Positions 1 through 5,632 of a stretch of DNA of 6,438 bases are shown here, one piece after another (position 1 is the stretch's first letter; each line of letters begins with the position of its first letter). This DNA comes from Campylobacteraceae bacterium (GTDB lineage Bacteria; Campylobacterota; Campylobacteria; Campylobacterales; Sulfurovaceae): assembly GCA_027056615.1 (NCBI GenBank), contig JALUKJ010000434.1:1-6438 (forward strand), written 5' to 3'. The position numbers were made by a program, and so were the translations under genes. Below the pieces are notes generated by a model. That model saw only the letters and a program-made list of their open reading frames with translations, was not told the DNA's origin and searched no databases.

Positions 1-603
1 ATACTTATCATAAATCTGCTCTAAGGAATACTCTAAAGATTTAGAATATACAAAATTCCCATCTTTATAAACCGATACAAAAGCATCTTTCATTGTAAAA
101 TAGACGTAACAATGAGCATCTTTATTCTCTAAAACACTGTTTTTATAAAGTGTTTTAAAAAGCAGTGGAGCAGGAAGTAAAAGGTCAATGTACTTTGTTT
201 CAGAGACAACATCAGCAAACTTACGGTCAATAACCTCTGCTTCTGTTATAAACACATTATAGATAAATGAGTTTTCATCACTATCTTTCTTTTCATAATA
301 GAGACGATACTCTTTCTCTTCATCAAGTCCTAACTCTTCATAAGCTTTCATATAGAGAAAATCATACAGTTCATCATCAGGAATTAGATACTCAGTATCT
401 AAAGGTGTGATAATCATATCTTTATTCGTCACATATGAAATCGTATAATTTTTATCATTATAGGTTAATTTATCTAACTTTTTAAGCTCTTGATTTTTAA
501 ACTCATAGAAACTATTTATATATGGATTTATGGTAATAATATTTTTATATTTTTTAATTCTATTGTCAAAATTGCTATTTAACATAATTTTTAAATCTAC
601 CAT
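1..603 (-). CDS. Partial protein, possible PilM/GspL-like (actin-fold) secretion or pilus assembly component
   Basis: An open frame of 201 codons starts at an ATG (603-601) and reaches the window edge without a stop, so the C-terminus is missing. A weak purine-rich ribosome site (AAGAAAGA) lies directly upstream. The N-terminus is hydrophilic (MVDLKIMLNSNFDNRIKKYK) with no signal peptide or membrane helix. Residues about 140-200 contain an I-D-L-L-L-P-A-P-L-L-F segment followed by strands ending in V-S-V-Y-K-D-G-N-F-V-Y-S-K-S-L. Inference: this resembles the actin-like N-terminal domain of GspL/PilM-type inner-membrane platform proteins, where a Leu-Pro-x-Pro segment precedes a beta hairpin. 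In Campylobacter the equivalent could be a competence/type II-like component such as CtsX, but I cannot confirm this. The reading frame is certain; the family is a guess. Confidence 0.8.
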   Translation of the reverse strand, partial: MVDLKIMLNSNFDNRIKKYKNIITINPYINSFYEFKNQELKKLDKLTYNDKNYTISYVTNKDMIITPLDTEYLIPDDELYDFLYMKAYEELGLDEEKEYRLYYEKKDSDENSFIYNVFITEAEVIDRKFADVVSETKYIDLLLPAPLLFKTLYKNSVLENKDAHCYVYFTMKDAFVSVYKDGNFVYSKSLEYSLEQIYDKY

Positions 604-797
604 TCTTTCTTAAGATATTTATAAGTATATAAATATGCTTGTTAAGTAAACCTTATTAGAATATAGATATAAGAGGAATTCTCTAAATATAGATTGTAAA
701 AAAACAATTTATATTATTCTTAATATTTCATAAATTATTTAATTTTATTATGTTTTATTTAGTGATAAAAGATAATATTTATAAACAAAAATCTTTA
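604..797. other. AT-rich intergenic region between two minus-strand genes
   Basis: This gap of 194 bp is almost pure A/T. It should hold the 3' end of the mnmC-like transcript and the promoter of the downstream minus-strand gene. Possible minus-strand -10 boxes are TACAAT (698-693, after a T7 run) and TATACT (629-624); neither is compelling. The 9-mer AATATAGAT is present twice (660-668 and 686-694), 26 bp apart. I found no GC-rich hairpin with a U-tract, no small open frame with a ribosome site and no RNA gene. Confidence 0.6.
615..636. repeat. Inverted repeat ATATTTAT-6-ATAAATAT just upstream of a start codon
   Basis: Two perfect 8-bp arms (615-622 and 629-636) are separated by 6 bp. Flanking AAG/CTT bases extend the symmetry with one extra base on one side. 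The repeat ends 11 bp upstream of the ATG at 603. It could be an operator or an RNA hairpin in the leader, but chance palindromes are common in DNA this AT-rich. Confidence 0.35.
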
Positions 798-1922
798 TTA
801 CCTCTCCAATTCTGGTGATTTTCGACACCATTTTAAAAAAAGTCTATCTGGATTAACACGTGAATCAACCTCTTTTTCCTCAACTATCTTCTCTGCTAAC
901 ATTTTCCCCATTAAAGGAGCAAAGACAAAACCACGTCCACCTAAACCATTAAGAACATAGAGATTATCTATCTTTTTAGGTTTCTCTTTTAACTTCTCAC
1001 CAAGAACTAATTTGGGATGCTCTTCCAACATTGAAGGAACATCAATGACTGCCCCAACTAAAGGAAAATAGTCTTTTGACCCAGACCTCATACCACAAAA
1101 TATCTCTTTAGGTTTAAAGTCTGAAGTATCCACCATACCAGAAGCTTCCCTGAACAAATCTTTTAAAGGGTCTATTCCACAGTTAAGACAAGCATTAGAC
1201 TCTTTTTCATGCGTAGCTCCTATCTTTACTATGCCATTAATATTGGCTGAGACAGAGATTTTTTTATGCATTGAAACATCTAAATTTAACTTTGTCTCAT
1301 AATCTCCACGACTTCCCCAAGTTCCTTTAACACCCATATATCTCATATCAAAAAATCTATTTTCATATCCAGTTGCTAAAATTAACTTCTTTGCCTTATA
1401 CTCACCAATAGACCACATCTTATTTTCATAAGTTAAACTCTTTACATTATATTGAACATATTCAATACCTTCTAAAAGTGCTTTACACATCTTTGGTGCA
1501 TCACAAACACCTGCCTCATTAAAGAAGAGACTCTTATATGACTCTTTTATTCCTATCTCTTTTAATTTATTTTCTTCTAGCCATTTATGTGTAGAACTAT
1601 TATACTTTTCATATTCAAAAAACTTTTGAGAATCCTCTTCATCTTTAGGAATACGTATGACTCCTGTCTGTTTAAAGTGTTCAGGGAAATGCTCTGTGTA
1701 GAAATCTTTAGCAAATTCAAAAGCTTCATTAGTAAGTGTTTGAAGAGAAGAACCTTTTCCAATCTTAGGCGAAACAAAAGCCCCAGCAGCATATGAACCA
1801 CCTGCTGTAGCAACTCCTGCACGGTCTACTACCAAAACTTTTAGACTTTTTTCTTTTAAAAAGTAAGCAGAAGAACATCCTGCAACTCCTGCACCAACTA
1901 TGATAACATCATAATATTTCAT
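798..1922 (-). CDS. mnmC: Stand-alone MnmC-type FAD-dependent tRNA cmnm5(s2)U34 oxidoreductase (MnmC2)
   Basis: The protein has 374 residues of the D-amino-acid-oxidase (DAO) FAD superfamily. Visible marks are the dinucleotide-binding motif V-G-A-G-V-A-G at 9-15 with an acidic-type strand end V-V-D-R at 31-34, a G-G-S-Y-A-A-G-A segment at 41-48 with S-P-K at 51-53, the L-A-T-G strand at 182-185, the R-S-G-S-K-D-Y-F-P-L-V-G segment at 279-290, and the C-terminal L-G-G-R-G-F-V-F-A-P-L helix at 327-337. The last two match the MnmC oxidase domain (R-x4-D-x2-P-x-V-G and G-S-R-G-x3-A-P-L in E. coli). In that family the enzyme oxidises carboxymethylaminomethyl-uridine at tRNA position 34 to aminomethyl-uridine. 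E. coli MnmC fuses this domain to a methyltransferase (MnmD/MnmC1); here only the oxidase is present, at full domain length. The ATG at 1922 has AAGGA 7 nt upstream. It is divergent from the neighbouring methyltransferase. Another DAO-family function is possible but less likely. Confidence 0.82.
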   Translation of the reverse strand: MKYYDVIIVGAGVAGCSSAYFLKEKSLKVLVVDRAGVATAGGSYAAGAFVSPKIGKGSSLQTLTNEAFEFAKDFYTEHFPEHFKQTGVIRIPKDEEDSQKFFEYEKYNSSTHKWLEENKLKEIGIKESYKSLFFNEAGVCDAPKMCKALLEGIEYVQYNVKSLTYENKMWSIGEYKAKKLILATGYENRFFDMRYMGVKGTWGSRGDYETKLNLDVSMHKKISVSANINGIVKIGATHEKESNACLNCGIDPLKDLFREASGMVDTSDFKPKEIFCGMRSGSKDYFPLVGAVIDVPSMLEEHPKLVLGEKLKEKPKKIDNLYVLNGLGGRGFVFAPLMGKMLAEKIVEEKEVDSRVNPDRLFLKWCRKSPELER

Positions 1923-1962
1923 CCTACAATCCTTAAAATTATATTCATTTTATTTTAGAGTA

Positions 1963-1970
1963 ATTCTATC
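1963..1970 (-). promoter_or_regulatory. Putative sigma70-type promoter of the mnmC-like gene
   Basis: Read on the minus strand, this is gaTAGAAT, a full match to the gnTAnAAT -10 consensus of Campylobacterota. Transcription would begin near 1956, giving a leader of about 34 nt that keeps the AAGGA ribosome site at 1934-1930. A closer TATAAT (1943-1938) would start transcription at about that ribosome site, so it is less suitable. Confidence 0.5.
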
Positions 1971-1999
1971 AGAGTTATATAAATTTTTATAGGAAATAA

Positions 2000-2007
2000 G
2001 GTAAAAT
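2000..2007 (+). promoter_or_regulatory. Putative -10 box immediately before the methyltransferase start codon
   Basis: The sequence ggTAAAAT is an exact gnTAnAAT match and is preceded by a T-rich stretch (1984-1990). The start codon begins at 2013, only 5 nt after the box, so transcription from here would begin at about the ATG. The AAGG at 1998-2001 overlaps the box and could instead be a ribosome site (11-nt spacing, long). It also pairs with CCTT at 2008-2011, forming a small AAGG-6-CCTT hairpin. Confidence 0.45.
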
Positions 2008-2012
2008 CCTTT

Positions 2013-2903
2013 ATGAAAAATCTAACGAATTTATCCCTCCTATCCATTACTTTATGGTTAGAAGATGTACTAAAAATAGATGATACAATTAGCTTCATTA
2101 TCCAAAATCCAGATAACAATAAAAATGCTTTAGGTTTTAAAGCTTGGGTAAGTCTTGCTGAACTACACTACTGCAGACTACTTACTCCTGAAAAAATCTC
2201 AAATAGTGAAATACGACTATATTTTAAAAAGCTTAATCAAAAGGACTCTTTCCATACAGAAGTTGTTCAACAAAGAGCAGAGAAGTATGGTACAAAATCT
2301 AAGTTTTTTAATATTGATAAAAATAGAGAGCCTACCTTTTTACTAGCATATAAAAAAGCTTTAGAGGCTGTAAAAATAGAAGAGAGAAAAGAGGTTCTAA
2401 ACTTAGGAATAAATAAAGCAGATGAGTTTGAGTTTATTAGAGAGCTTATTGGAGAGAGTAGTTTTAATAGAATAAACTTTAGAGGTATTGACCACTCCAA
2501 AACAGCTTTAGAGTATGCTAAAAAACGTTTTTCTAATGAGAATATCCAGTTTTATCAACATGATATTAATACTATTTCCAAACTCAATCTTCCCAAAGCT
2601 GACCTCATTATTAGCATTGGCACTCTACAAAGCCCAAGTATTAACTATAAACCTTTTCTTATGTCATTGGTTCAAGAGCATCTTAGTGACAATGGAGCTT
2701 TAATTTTAGCTTTCCCAAACTCACGTTGGATAGATGGAGAGCTTATATATGGTGCAAAAGCACCAAACTACAACTACTCAGAGATGTCTTTACTTTTTAA
2801 TGATGTTATTTTTGCAAAAAAGTACCTACAACAGAAAAGATTTAGAGTTACAATAACAGGTAGAGAGTATATTTTTATTACAGCAACGAAAATAAGAAGT
2901 TAA
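2013..2903 (+). CDS. Class I SAM-dependent methyltransferase, substrate unknown
   Basis: The protein has 296 residues. A helical N-terminal region of about 125 residues, with S-L-A-E-L-H-Y-C-R-L-L-T-P at 47-59 and D-S-F-H at 78-81, precedes a Rossmann methyltransferase domain. Domain marks are the motif I strand E-V-L-N-L-G-I-N-K at 127-135, the acidic ribose-binding position in R-G-I-D-H-S at 157-162, H-D-I-N at 183-186, the motif IV strand A-D-L-I-I-S-I-G-T-L-Q at 196-206, and L-S-D-N-G-A-L-I-L-A-F-P-N at 224-236. Motif I has only one of the usual glycines. There is no signal peptide or membrane helix, so it should be cytoplasmic. The ATG is the only reasonable start: an in-frame stop lies at 1980-1982 with no start codon between. 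It stands divergently next to the mnmC-like oxidase, but it lacks the MnmD (DUF752) marks, so I do not call it the oxidase's partner. Confidence 0.75.
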   Translation: MKNLTNLSLLSITLWLEDVLKIDDTISFIIQNPDNNKNALGFKAWVSLAELHYCRLLTPEKISNSEIRLYFKKLNQKDSFHTEVVQQRAEKYGTKSKFFNIDKNREPTFLLAYKKALEAVKIEERKEVLNLGINKADEFEFIRELIGESSFNRINFRGIDHSKTALEYAKKRFSNENIQFYQHDINTISKLNLPKADLIISIGTLQSPSINYKPFLMSLVQEHLSDNGALILAFPNSRWIDGELIYGAKAPNYNYSEMSLLFNDVIFAKKYLQQKRFRVTITGREYIFITATKIRS

Positions 2904-2906
2904 CTC

Positions 2907-2938
2907 AACTTTATGTTCTTTTTTAATACAATAAAGTT
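2907..2938. repeat. Inverted repeat AACTTTAT-16-ATAAAGTT in the methyltransferase-lipoprotein gap
   Basis: Perfect 8-bp arms lie at 2907-2914 and 2931-2938, starting 3 bp after the methyltransferase stop codon. The 16-base loop is T-rich and no U-tract follows, so it is not a classical terminator. The right arm overlaps the putative -10 box of the lipoprotein gene, so it could also be an operator. Confidence 0.4.
2927..2932 (+). promoter_or_regulatory. Putative -10 box of the lipoprotein gene
   Basis: TACAAT fits TAnAAT and follows a run of six T residues (2919-2924), typical of Campylobacterota promoters. Transcription would begin near 2939, leaving a 24-nt leader that includes the ribosome site. 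The gene may equally be read through from the methyltransferase. Confidence 0.35.
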
Positions 2939-2951
2939 CAATCTATTAAAA

Positions 2952-2957
2952 AGGTGA
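2952..2957 (+). promoter_or_regulatory. Ribosome binding site that decides the lipoprotein start
   Basis: AGGTGA is an exact match to part of the anti-Shine-Dalgarno complement (AAGGAGGTGA) and lies 5 nt before the ATG at 2963. The GTG at 2954 is part of this site rather than the start codon. Confidence 0.7.
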
Positions 2958-2962
2958 ACCTC

Positions 2963-3229
2963 ATGAAGAAAATTATCCTCCTACCTCTACTACTCCTACT
3001 TTTTACAGCTTGTAATTCGGAAAAAACAAAAAATATTAGCAATGATGCCTTTCAACAAGCTCATGCAACAAGAAGTTTTCCACAAGCTTCAAGAAATCCA
3101 GATGAAGTTATTTGTCAAAATTGCCATGCAAAATTTAAAGTTTCAAGAGCTATGCATAAAATGAGTAATGGAAAGGTCTATATTATATGTCCAATTTGTC
3201 ACCATAGATATTTAAAAAAAAGTAACTAA
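2963..3229 (+). CDS. Small lipoprotein with two CxxCH motifs (zinc ribbon or haem-binding)
   Basis: The protein has 88 residues. M-K-K followed by a leucine-rich core (4-14) and the lipobox F-T-A-C predicts signal peptidase II cleavage before Cys17. Asn at +2 is not an inner-membrane retention signal in the E. coli rule, so it may reach the outer membrane. After a polar linker (18-47) the C-terminal 40 residues hold C51-Q-N-C54-H and C76-P-I-C79-H-H. The pattern I-C-x2-C-x-A-K-F-K-V followed 21 residues after C54 by I-I-C-x2-C-x2-R-Y strongly resembles a four-cysteine zinc ribbon of the MJ0042 type. Both motifs also satisfy the c-type haem signature CxxCH, which matters because the protein is exported. 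The function is unknown. The start at 2963 rests on the ribosome site; a GTG start at 2954 would add three residues (M-N-L). The 3' end overlaps the opposing HIT gene by 4 bp. Confidence 0.8.
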   Translation: MKKIILLPLLLLLFTACNSEKTKNISNDAFQQAHATRSFPQASRNPDEVICQNCHAKFKVSRAMHKMSNGKVYIICPICHHRYLKKSN

Positions 3230-3242
3230 AGCTCTTTCTTTA
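3214..3242 (-). terminator. Possible weak terminator of the minus-strand operon
   Basis: On the minus strand, TAAAG-6-CTTTA (3242-3227) can form a short AU-rich stem. After 5 nt it is followed by T8 (3221-3214), which lies inside the 3' end of the lipoprotein gene. The stem has only five pairs and a gap before the U-tract, so termination here would be inefficient at best. Confidence 0.25.
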
Positions 3243-3585
3243 AATTTTCTAAAAACCTATCAAACTCTTTTATATGATAGGTTCCTACTCGTTGCTTCTC
3301 TCCCCACATAGGTTCAGGGAAATAGGAGTCCTCTTCAAATCGTGCCATAATATGCCAATGAACATGAGGAACATAGTTTCCAAAACTTGCTATGTTTATC
3401 TTTTTAGGATTAAAATAGTCTAGCATTGATTTTTCAATAATATCCAAAACTCTAAATATCTCAACTTTAACCTCTACAGGTGTTTGAGAAAACTCTCTAT
3501 AAGCCTCTTGGGTAAAAACCTTTAGCCAAGGTATTTCACTCTTCTCAACCTCTATTTTAATCAAATTATTACTATAAACCAGCAT
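3226..3585 (-). CDS. HIT-family hydrolase (histidine triad nucleotide-binding protein)
   Basis: The protein has 119 residues from the chosen ATG. The histidine triad H74-V-H76-W-H78-I-M lies in V-P-H-V-H-W-H-I-M-A-R-F, and the middle histidine is the expected nucleophile. An F-G-N segment (68-70) precedes it and a P-E-P-M-W-G segment (90-95) follows. HIT proteins hydrolyse or transfer nucleotide phosphoramidates and dinucleoside polyphosphates (Ap4A type) in the cytoplasm; the exact substrate cannot be read from the sequence. A longer form starts at TTG (3597), adding M-D-K-S, but the ATG at 3585 has GGA 7 nt upstream and is preferred. With either start it overlaps the end of the dus gene (by 14 or 26 bp), which suggests translational coupling as the last gene of the operon. 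Confidence 0.85.
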   Translation of the reverse strand: MLVYSNNLIKIEVEKSEIPWLKVFTQEAYREFSQTPVEVKVEIFRVLDIIEKSMLDYFNPKKINIASFGNYVPHVHWHIMARFEEDSYFPEPMWGEKQRVGTYHIKEFDRFLENLKKEL

Positions 3586-4540
3586 ACTCTTGTCCAAAAA
3601 ATTCTTTCGTAACTTCTCTCATCTCTTTAACATCCTCTATCCTATTAACTAAATCTCTAAATTTAGAAGCACCTTGATAACCTGCTTTTGAGTAGGTATG
3701 AAGATGTTTACGAAAAACAATAGCCCCATGATTTCCATAGTGCTTAATCATTTGGTCAAAATGTTCTAAAACTACCTCTTGCACTAAAGCAGGAGTTAAC
3801 TCAGCTGAACCTGTACCATTAATGTAGTTTTTCATTAACTGAAACATCCAAGGACGACCAACTGCACCACGACCAACCATTACTCCTGATGCACCAGTAT
3901 ATTCAAGCACCCATTTGGCTTTTTGGGGGCTATTAATATCACCATTAGCAAGAACAGGGATATTTACTGCTTCTACAATCTCTTTAATCGCATTGTAGTC
4001 AACTTCTGCTTTATATTTACCTGCTCTTGTACGTCCATGAACAGCTATATAGTCTGCTCCATTATCTTCACACAATTTAGCTTGTTCTATATGATTTTTT
4101 TCATTAAACCCTAAACGCATCTTAACAGAGGTGTACTCTTTATTTGAATATTTTTTAATAGTTTGTATAGTCTCTGCCATTTTAGGTAAATCAGTTAAAA
4201 GTGAAGAGCCTTGTAGATTATTGACTACTTTAGGAGCAGGACAGCCACAATTTAAATCTATAATATCAATTCCATCTCGTTCATTTAGTAGTTCAACAGC
4301 TTGACGTATAACATCTTGGTTAGAACCTGCTATCTGAATACTATAAGGAGTTTCAAGTTCACTTTTTTCTAACATTTTAAAAGTCTTTTTACTCTTAAAA
4401 GCTAAAGCATTTGAGCTTATCATCTCGGAAACTGTTAAATCGGCTCCAAATTTTTTAACAACAGAGCGAAAAGGGAGGTCAGTAAATCCTGCTAAGGGAG
4501 CAAGTACAAACAGTGGTTTAGAAAAATCTAGTGAAGGCAC
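3572..4540 (-). CDS. dusB: tRNA-dihydrouridine synthase (DusB-like)
   Basis: The protein has 322 residues, normal for a bacterial Dus. It is a TIM-barrel flavoenzyme that reduces specific D-loop or nearby uridines in tRNA using FMN and NAD(P)H. Visible marks are the N-terminal L-A-P-L-A-G-F-T-D-L-P-F-R (13-25), L-N-C-G-C-P-A-P-K-V (96-105) with the catalytic cysteine expected at C100, V-K-M-R-L-G at 139-144, V-H-G-R-T-R at 167-172, L-A-N-G-D-I at 197-202, the FMN-phosphate loop M-V-G-R-G-A-V-G-R-P-W at 221-231, and the C-terminal RNA-binding helical domain with R277-K-H-L. The start is GTG: an AGG lies 9 nt upstream and no ATG is in frame between it and the previous stop. It begins 17 bp after the membrane-protein gene. 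Assignment to subfamily B is by general resemblance (older name NifR3) and is less sure than the family. Confidence 0.92.
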   Translation of the reverse strand: MPSLDFSKPLFVLAPLAGFTDLPFRSVVKKFGADLTVSEMISSNALAFKSKKTFKMLEKSELETPYSIQIAGSNQDVIRQAVELLNERDGIDIIDLNCGCPAPKVVNNLQGSSLLTDLPKMAETIQTIKKYSNKEYTSVKMRLGFNEKNHIEQAKLCEDNGADYIAVHGRTRAGKYKAEVDYNAIKEIVEAVNIPVLANGDINSPQKAKWVLEYTGASGVMVGRGAVGRPWMFQLMKNYINGTGSAELTPALVQEVVLEHFDQMIKHYGNHGAIVFRKHLHTYSKAGYQGASKFRDLVNRIEDVKEMREVTKEFFGQEYAGL

Positions 4541-4557
4541 AGATATGTACCTACTAT

Positions 4558-5598
4558 TTAAGCATCACAAATATGACGAATATTCATCAAATCAGTAATT
4601 TTATATTTTTTATGCTCTTTTTTCAAATCGTATAAGGCTCTAAAGCGTTTAAACTCATCTTCATTATGCTCATCTAAATACTCACCTGCTTTATCAATCA
4701 TCTCATACTCAAATAGTAGATAGAGATAAGCAATTTCAGCTTTAAAGTATTTTTTTTCATACTCACGCCACAATTTTAAATTGTCATCAGGTGAGAGATG
4801 GTGCATCATTAGAGTAGAAATTCTTAGGTAGTCACTACACTCTAAAGTTGGTTCAAGATGAGTAATAAACTCATCAAGTATCTCTTTTGTAAGTTCCAAC
4901 TTATCATTTCTAGTTACTCTTGTAAGCAGGGTAATAAATGCTTCTTTATCAAAAATATTAATATATTTTTTAGCTTTTGTAAAATTAGTCTTTTGAGCAA
5001 ATAGATTCAATGCCTTATCAACTACTTGCTTATCATAAGCATCTATATTTTGAAGAACCTCTTCAGCAAAATTTTCATCTTTATTTAAATGATTTATTAA
5101 ATTTTTAATAACAAGAGGATTATTTGAAGATAGTTCAGTAGCTAATTTTCTAGCTTTTAAATCAACATACTCTCCTCTATCAATCTCAGAGACCAATGTC
5201 AATGCACCTCTTAACTTATCAGATATATCCTCTACTGCACCATTTACTTTTACAGAAGCTACAGAGAGCAAGGAGGCTGTCTGCTTTAAAAGCGGTATAT
5301 TAAACTTATGTGCTTTAGGGTCATTTAACAATGACCAATAGAGGGCATCATCTAAAGTAAGTGTATCATTTTCCCACTTCTTAAATTTAAAAAAGTTTTT
5401 TGTGCTATAAAATATCATATGCACTACAGAGGCTAACATCAATATAAGCATTGGTATAACAACCCAAACTGCAACTGGAATTGTAACTGGAATTCCAAAC
5501 TCTTCAATAGTATAGTTCCCTGGATTTATTGTATAGACAAAAATCCCCACAATTGACATCAACACGATAGAAGCTATAATATACAAGCCTAAACGCAT
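4558..5598 (-). CDS. Conserved-context membrane protein, two N-terminal helices and a large helical cytoplasmic domain
   Basis: The protein has 346 residues. Membrane segments lie at about 4-22 and 40-63. They are joined by a short loop (N-P-G-N-Y-T-I-E-E-F-G-I-P-V) rich in beta-formers, and F-K-F-K-K after the second helix fits an inside-positive arrangement with the remaining ~280 residues in the cytoplasm. That domain is predicted all-helical and highly charged, with repeated L-x-x-A and K/E-rich helices; TPR- or HEAT-like packing is possible. The two-helix head recalls LapA-type (DUF1049) proteins in layout only. I do not recognise the family and assign no function. AAAGGAG lies 5 nt before the ATG, the best ribosome site in the operon. 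It sits between dksA (34 bp upstream) and dus (17 bp downstream); I recall the C. jejuni gene in this slot (Cj0124c) as also an uncharacterised membrane protein. Confidence 0.85.
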   Translation of the reverse strand: MRLGLYIIASIVLMSIVGIFVYTINPGNYTIEEFGIPVTIPVAVWVVIPMLILMLASVVHMIFYSTKNFFKFKKWENDTLTLDDALYWSLLNDPKAHKFNIPLLKQTASLLSVASVKVNGAVEDISDKLRGALTLVSEIDRGEYVDLKARKLATELSSNNPLVIKNLINHLNKDENFAEEVLQNIDAYDKQVVDKALNLFAQKTNFTKAKKYINIFDKEAFITLLTRVTRNDKLELTKEILDEFITHLEPTLECSDYLRISTLMMHHLSPDDNLKLWREYEKKYFKAEIAYLYLLFEYEMIDKAGEYLDEHNEDEFKRFRALYDLKKEHKKYKITDLMNIRHICDA

Positions 5599-5632
5599 AG
5601 AGACTCCTTTGGTTTTAATCTTTATTTAGATT

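Noticed and set aside
693..708. ATTGT-A6-ACAAT as a terminator of the mnmC-like gene
   Set aside because: On the minus strand the T-run is in the loop, not after the stem, and the stem has only one G/C pair.
1577..1822. Open frames of 60-80 codons inside the mnmC-like gene on both strands
   Set aside because: They are low-complexity, leucine/lysine-rich shadows of the real gene with no ribosome site or recognisable motif.
2013..2903. Methyltransferase as the missing MnmD/MnmC1 partner of the oxidase
   Set aside because: It has no DUF752-like marks (such as a G-x-G-x-N-F-L motif I or a downstream D-P-F-x-P segment) and its N-terminal region is unlike MnmD.
2954..2962. GTG start for the lipoprotein
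   Set aside because: The GTG lies within the AGGTGA ribosome site of the ATG at 2963, and no ribosome site precedes it at proper distance.
3586..3597. TTG start for the HIT protein, adding four residues
   Set aside because: The ATG at 3585 has a better codon and a GGA at suitable spacing; the TTG has only a weak purine stretch.
3923..4114. Plus-strand open frame inside the dus gene
   Set aside because: It is antisense to the strongly conserved catalytic part of Dus, and its composition is that of a shadow frame.
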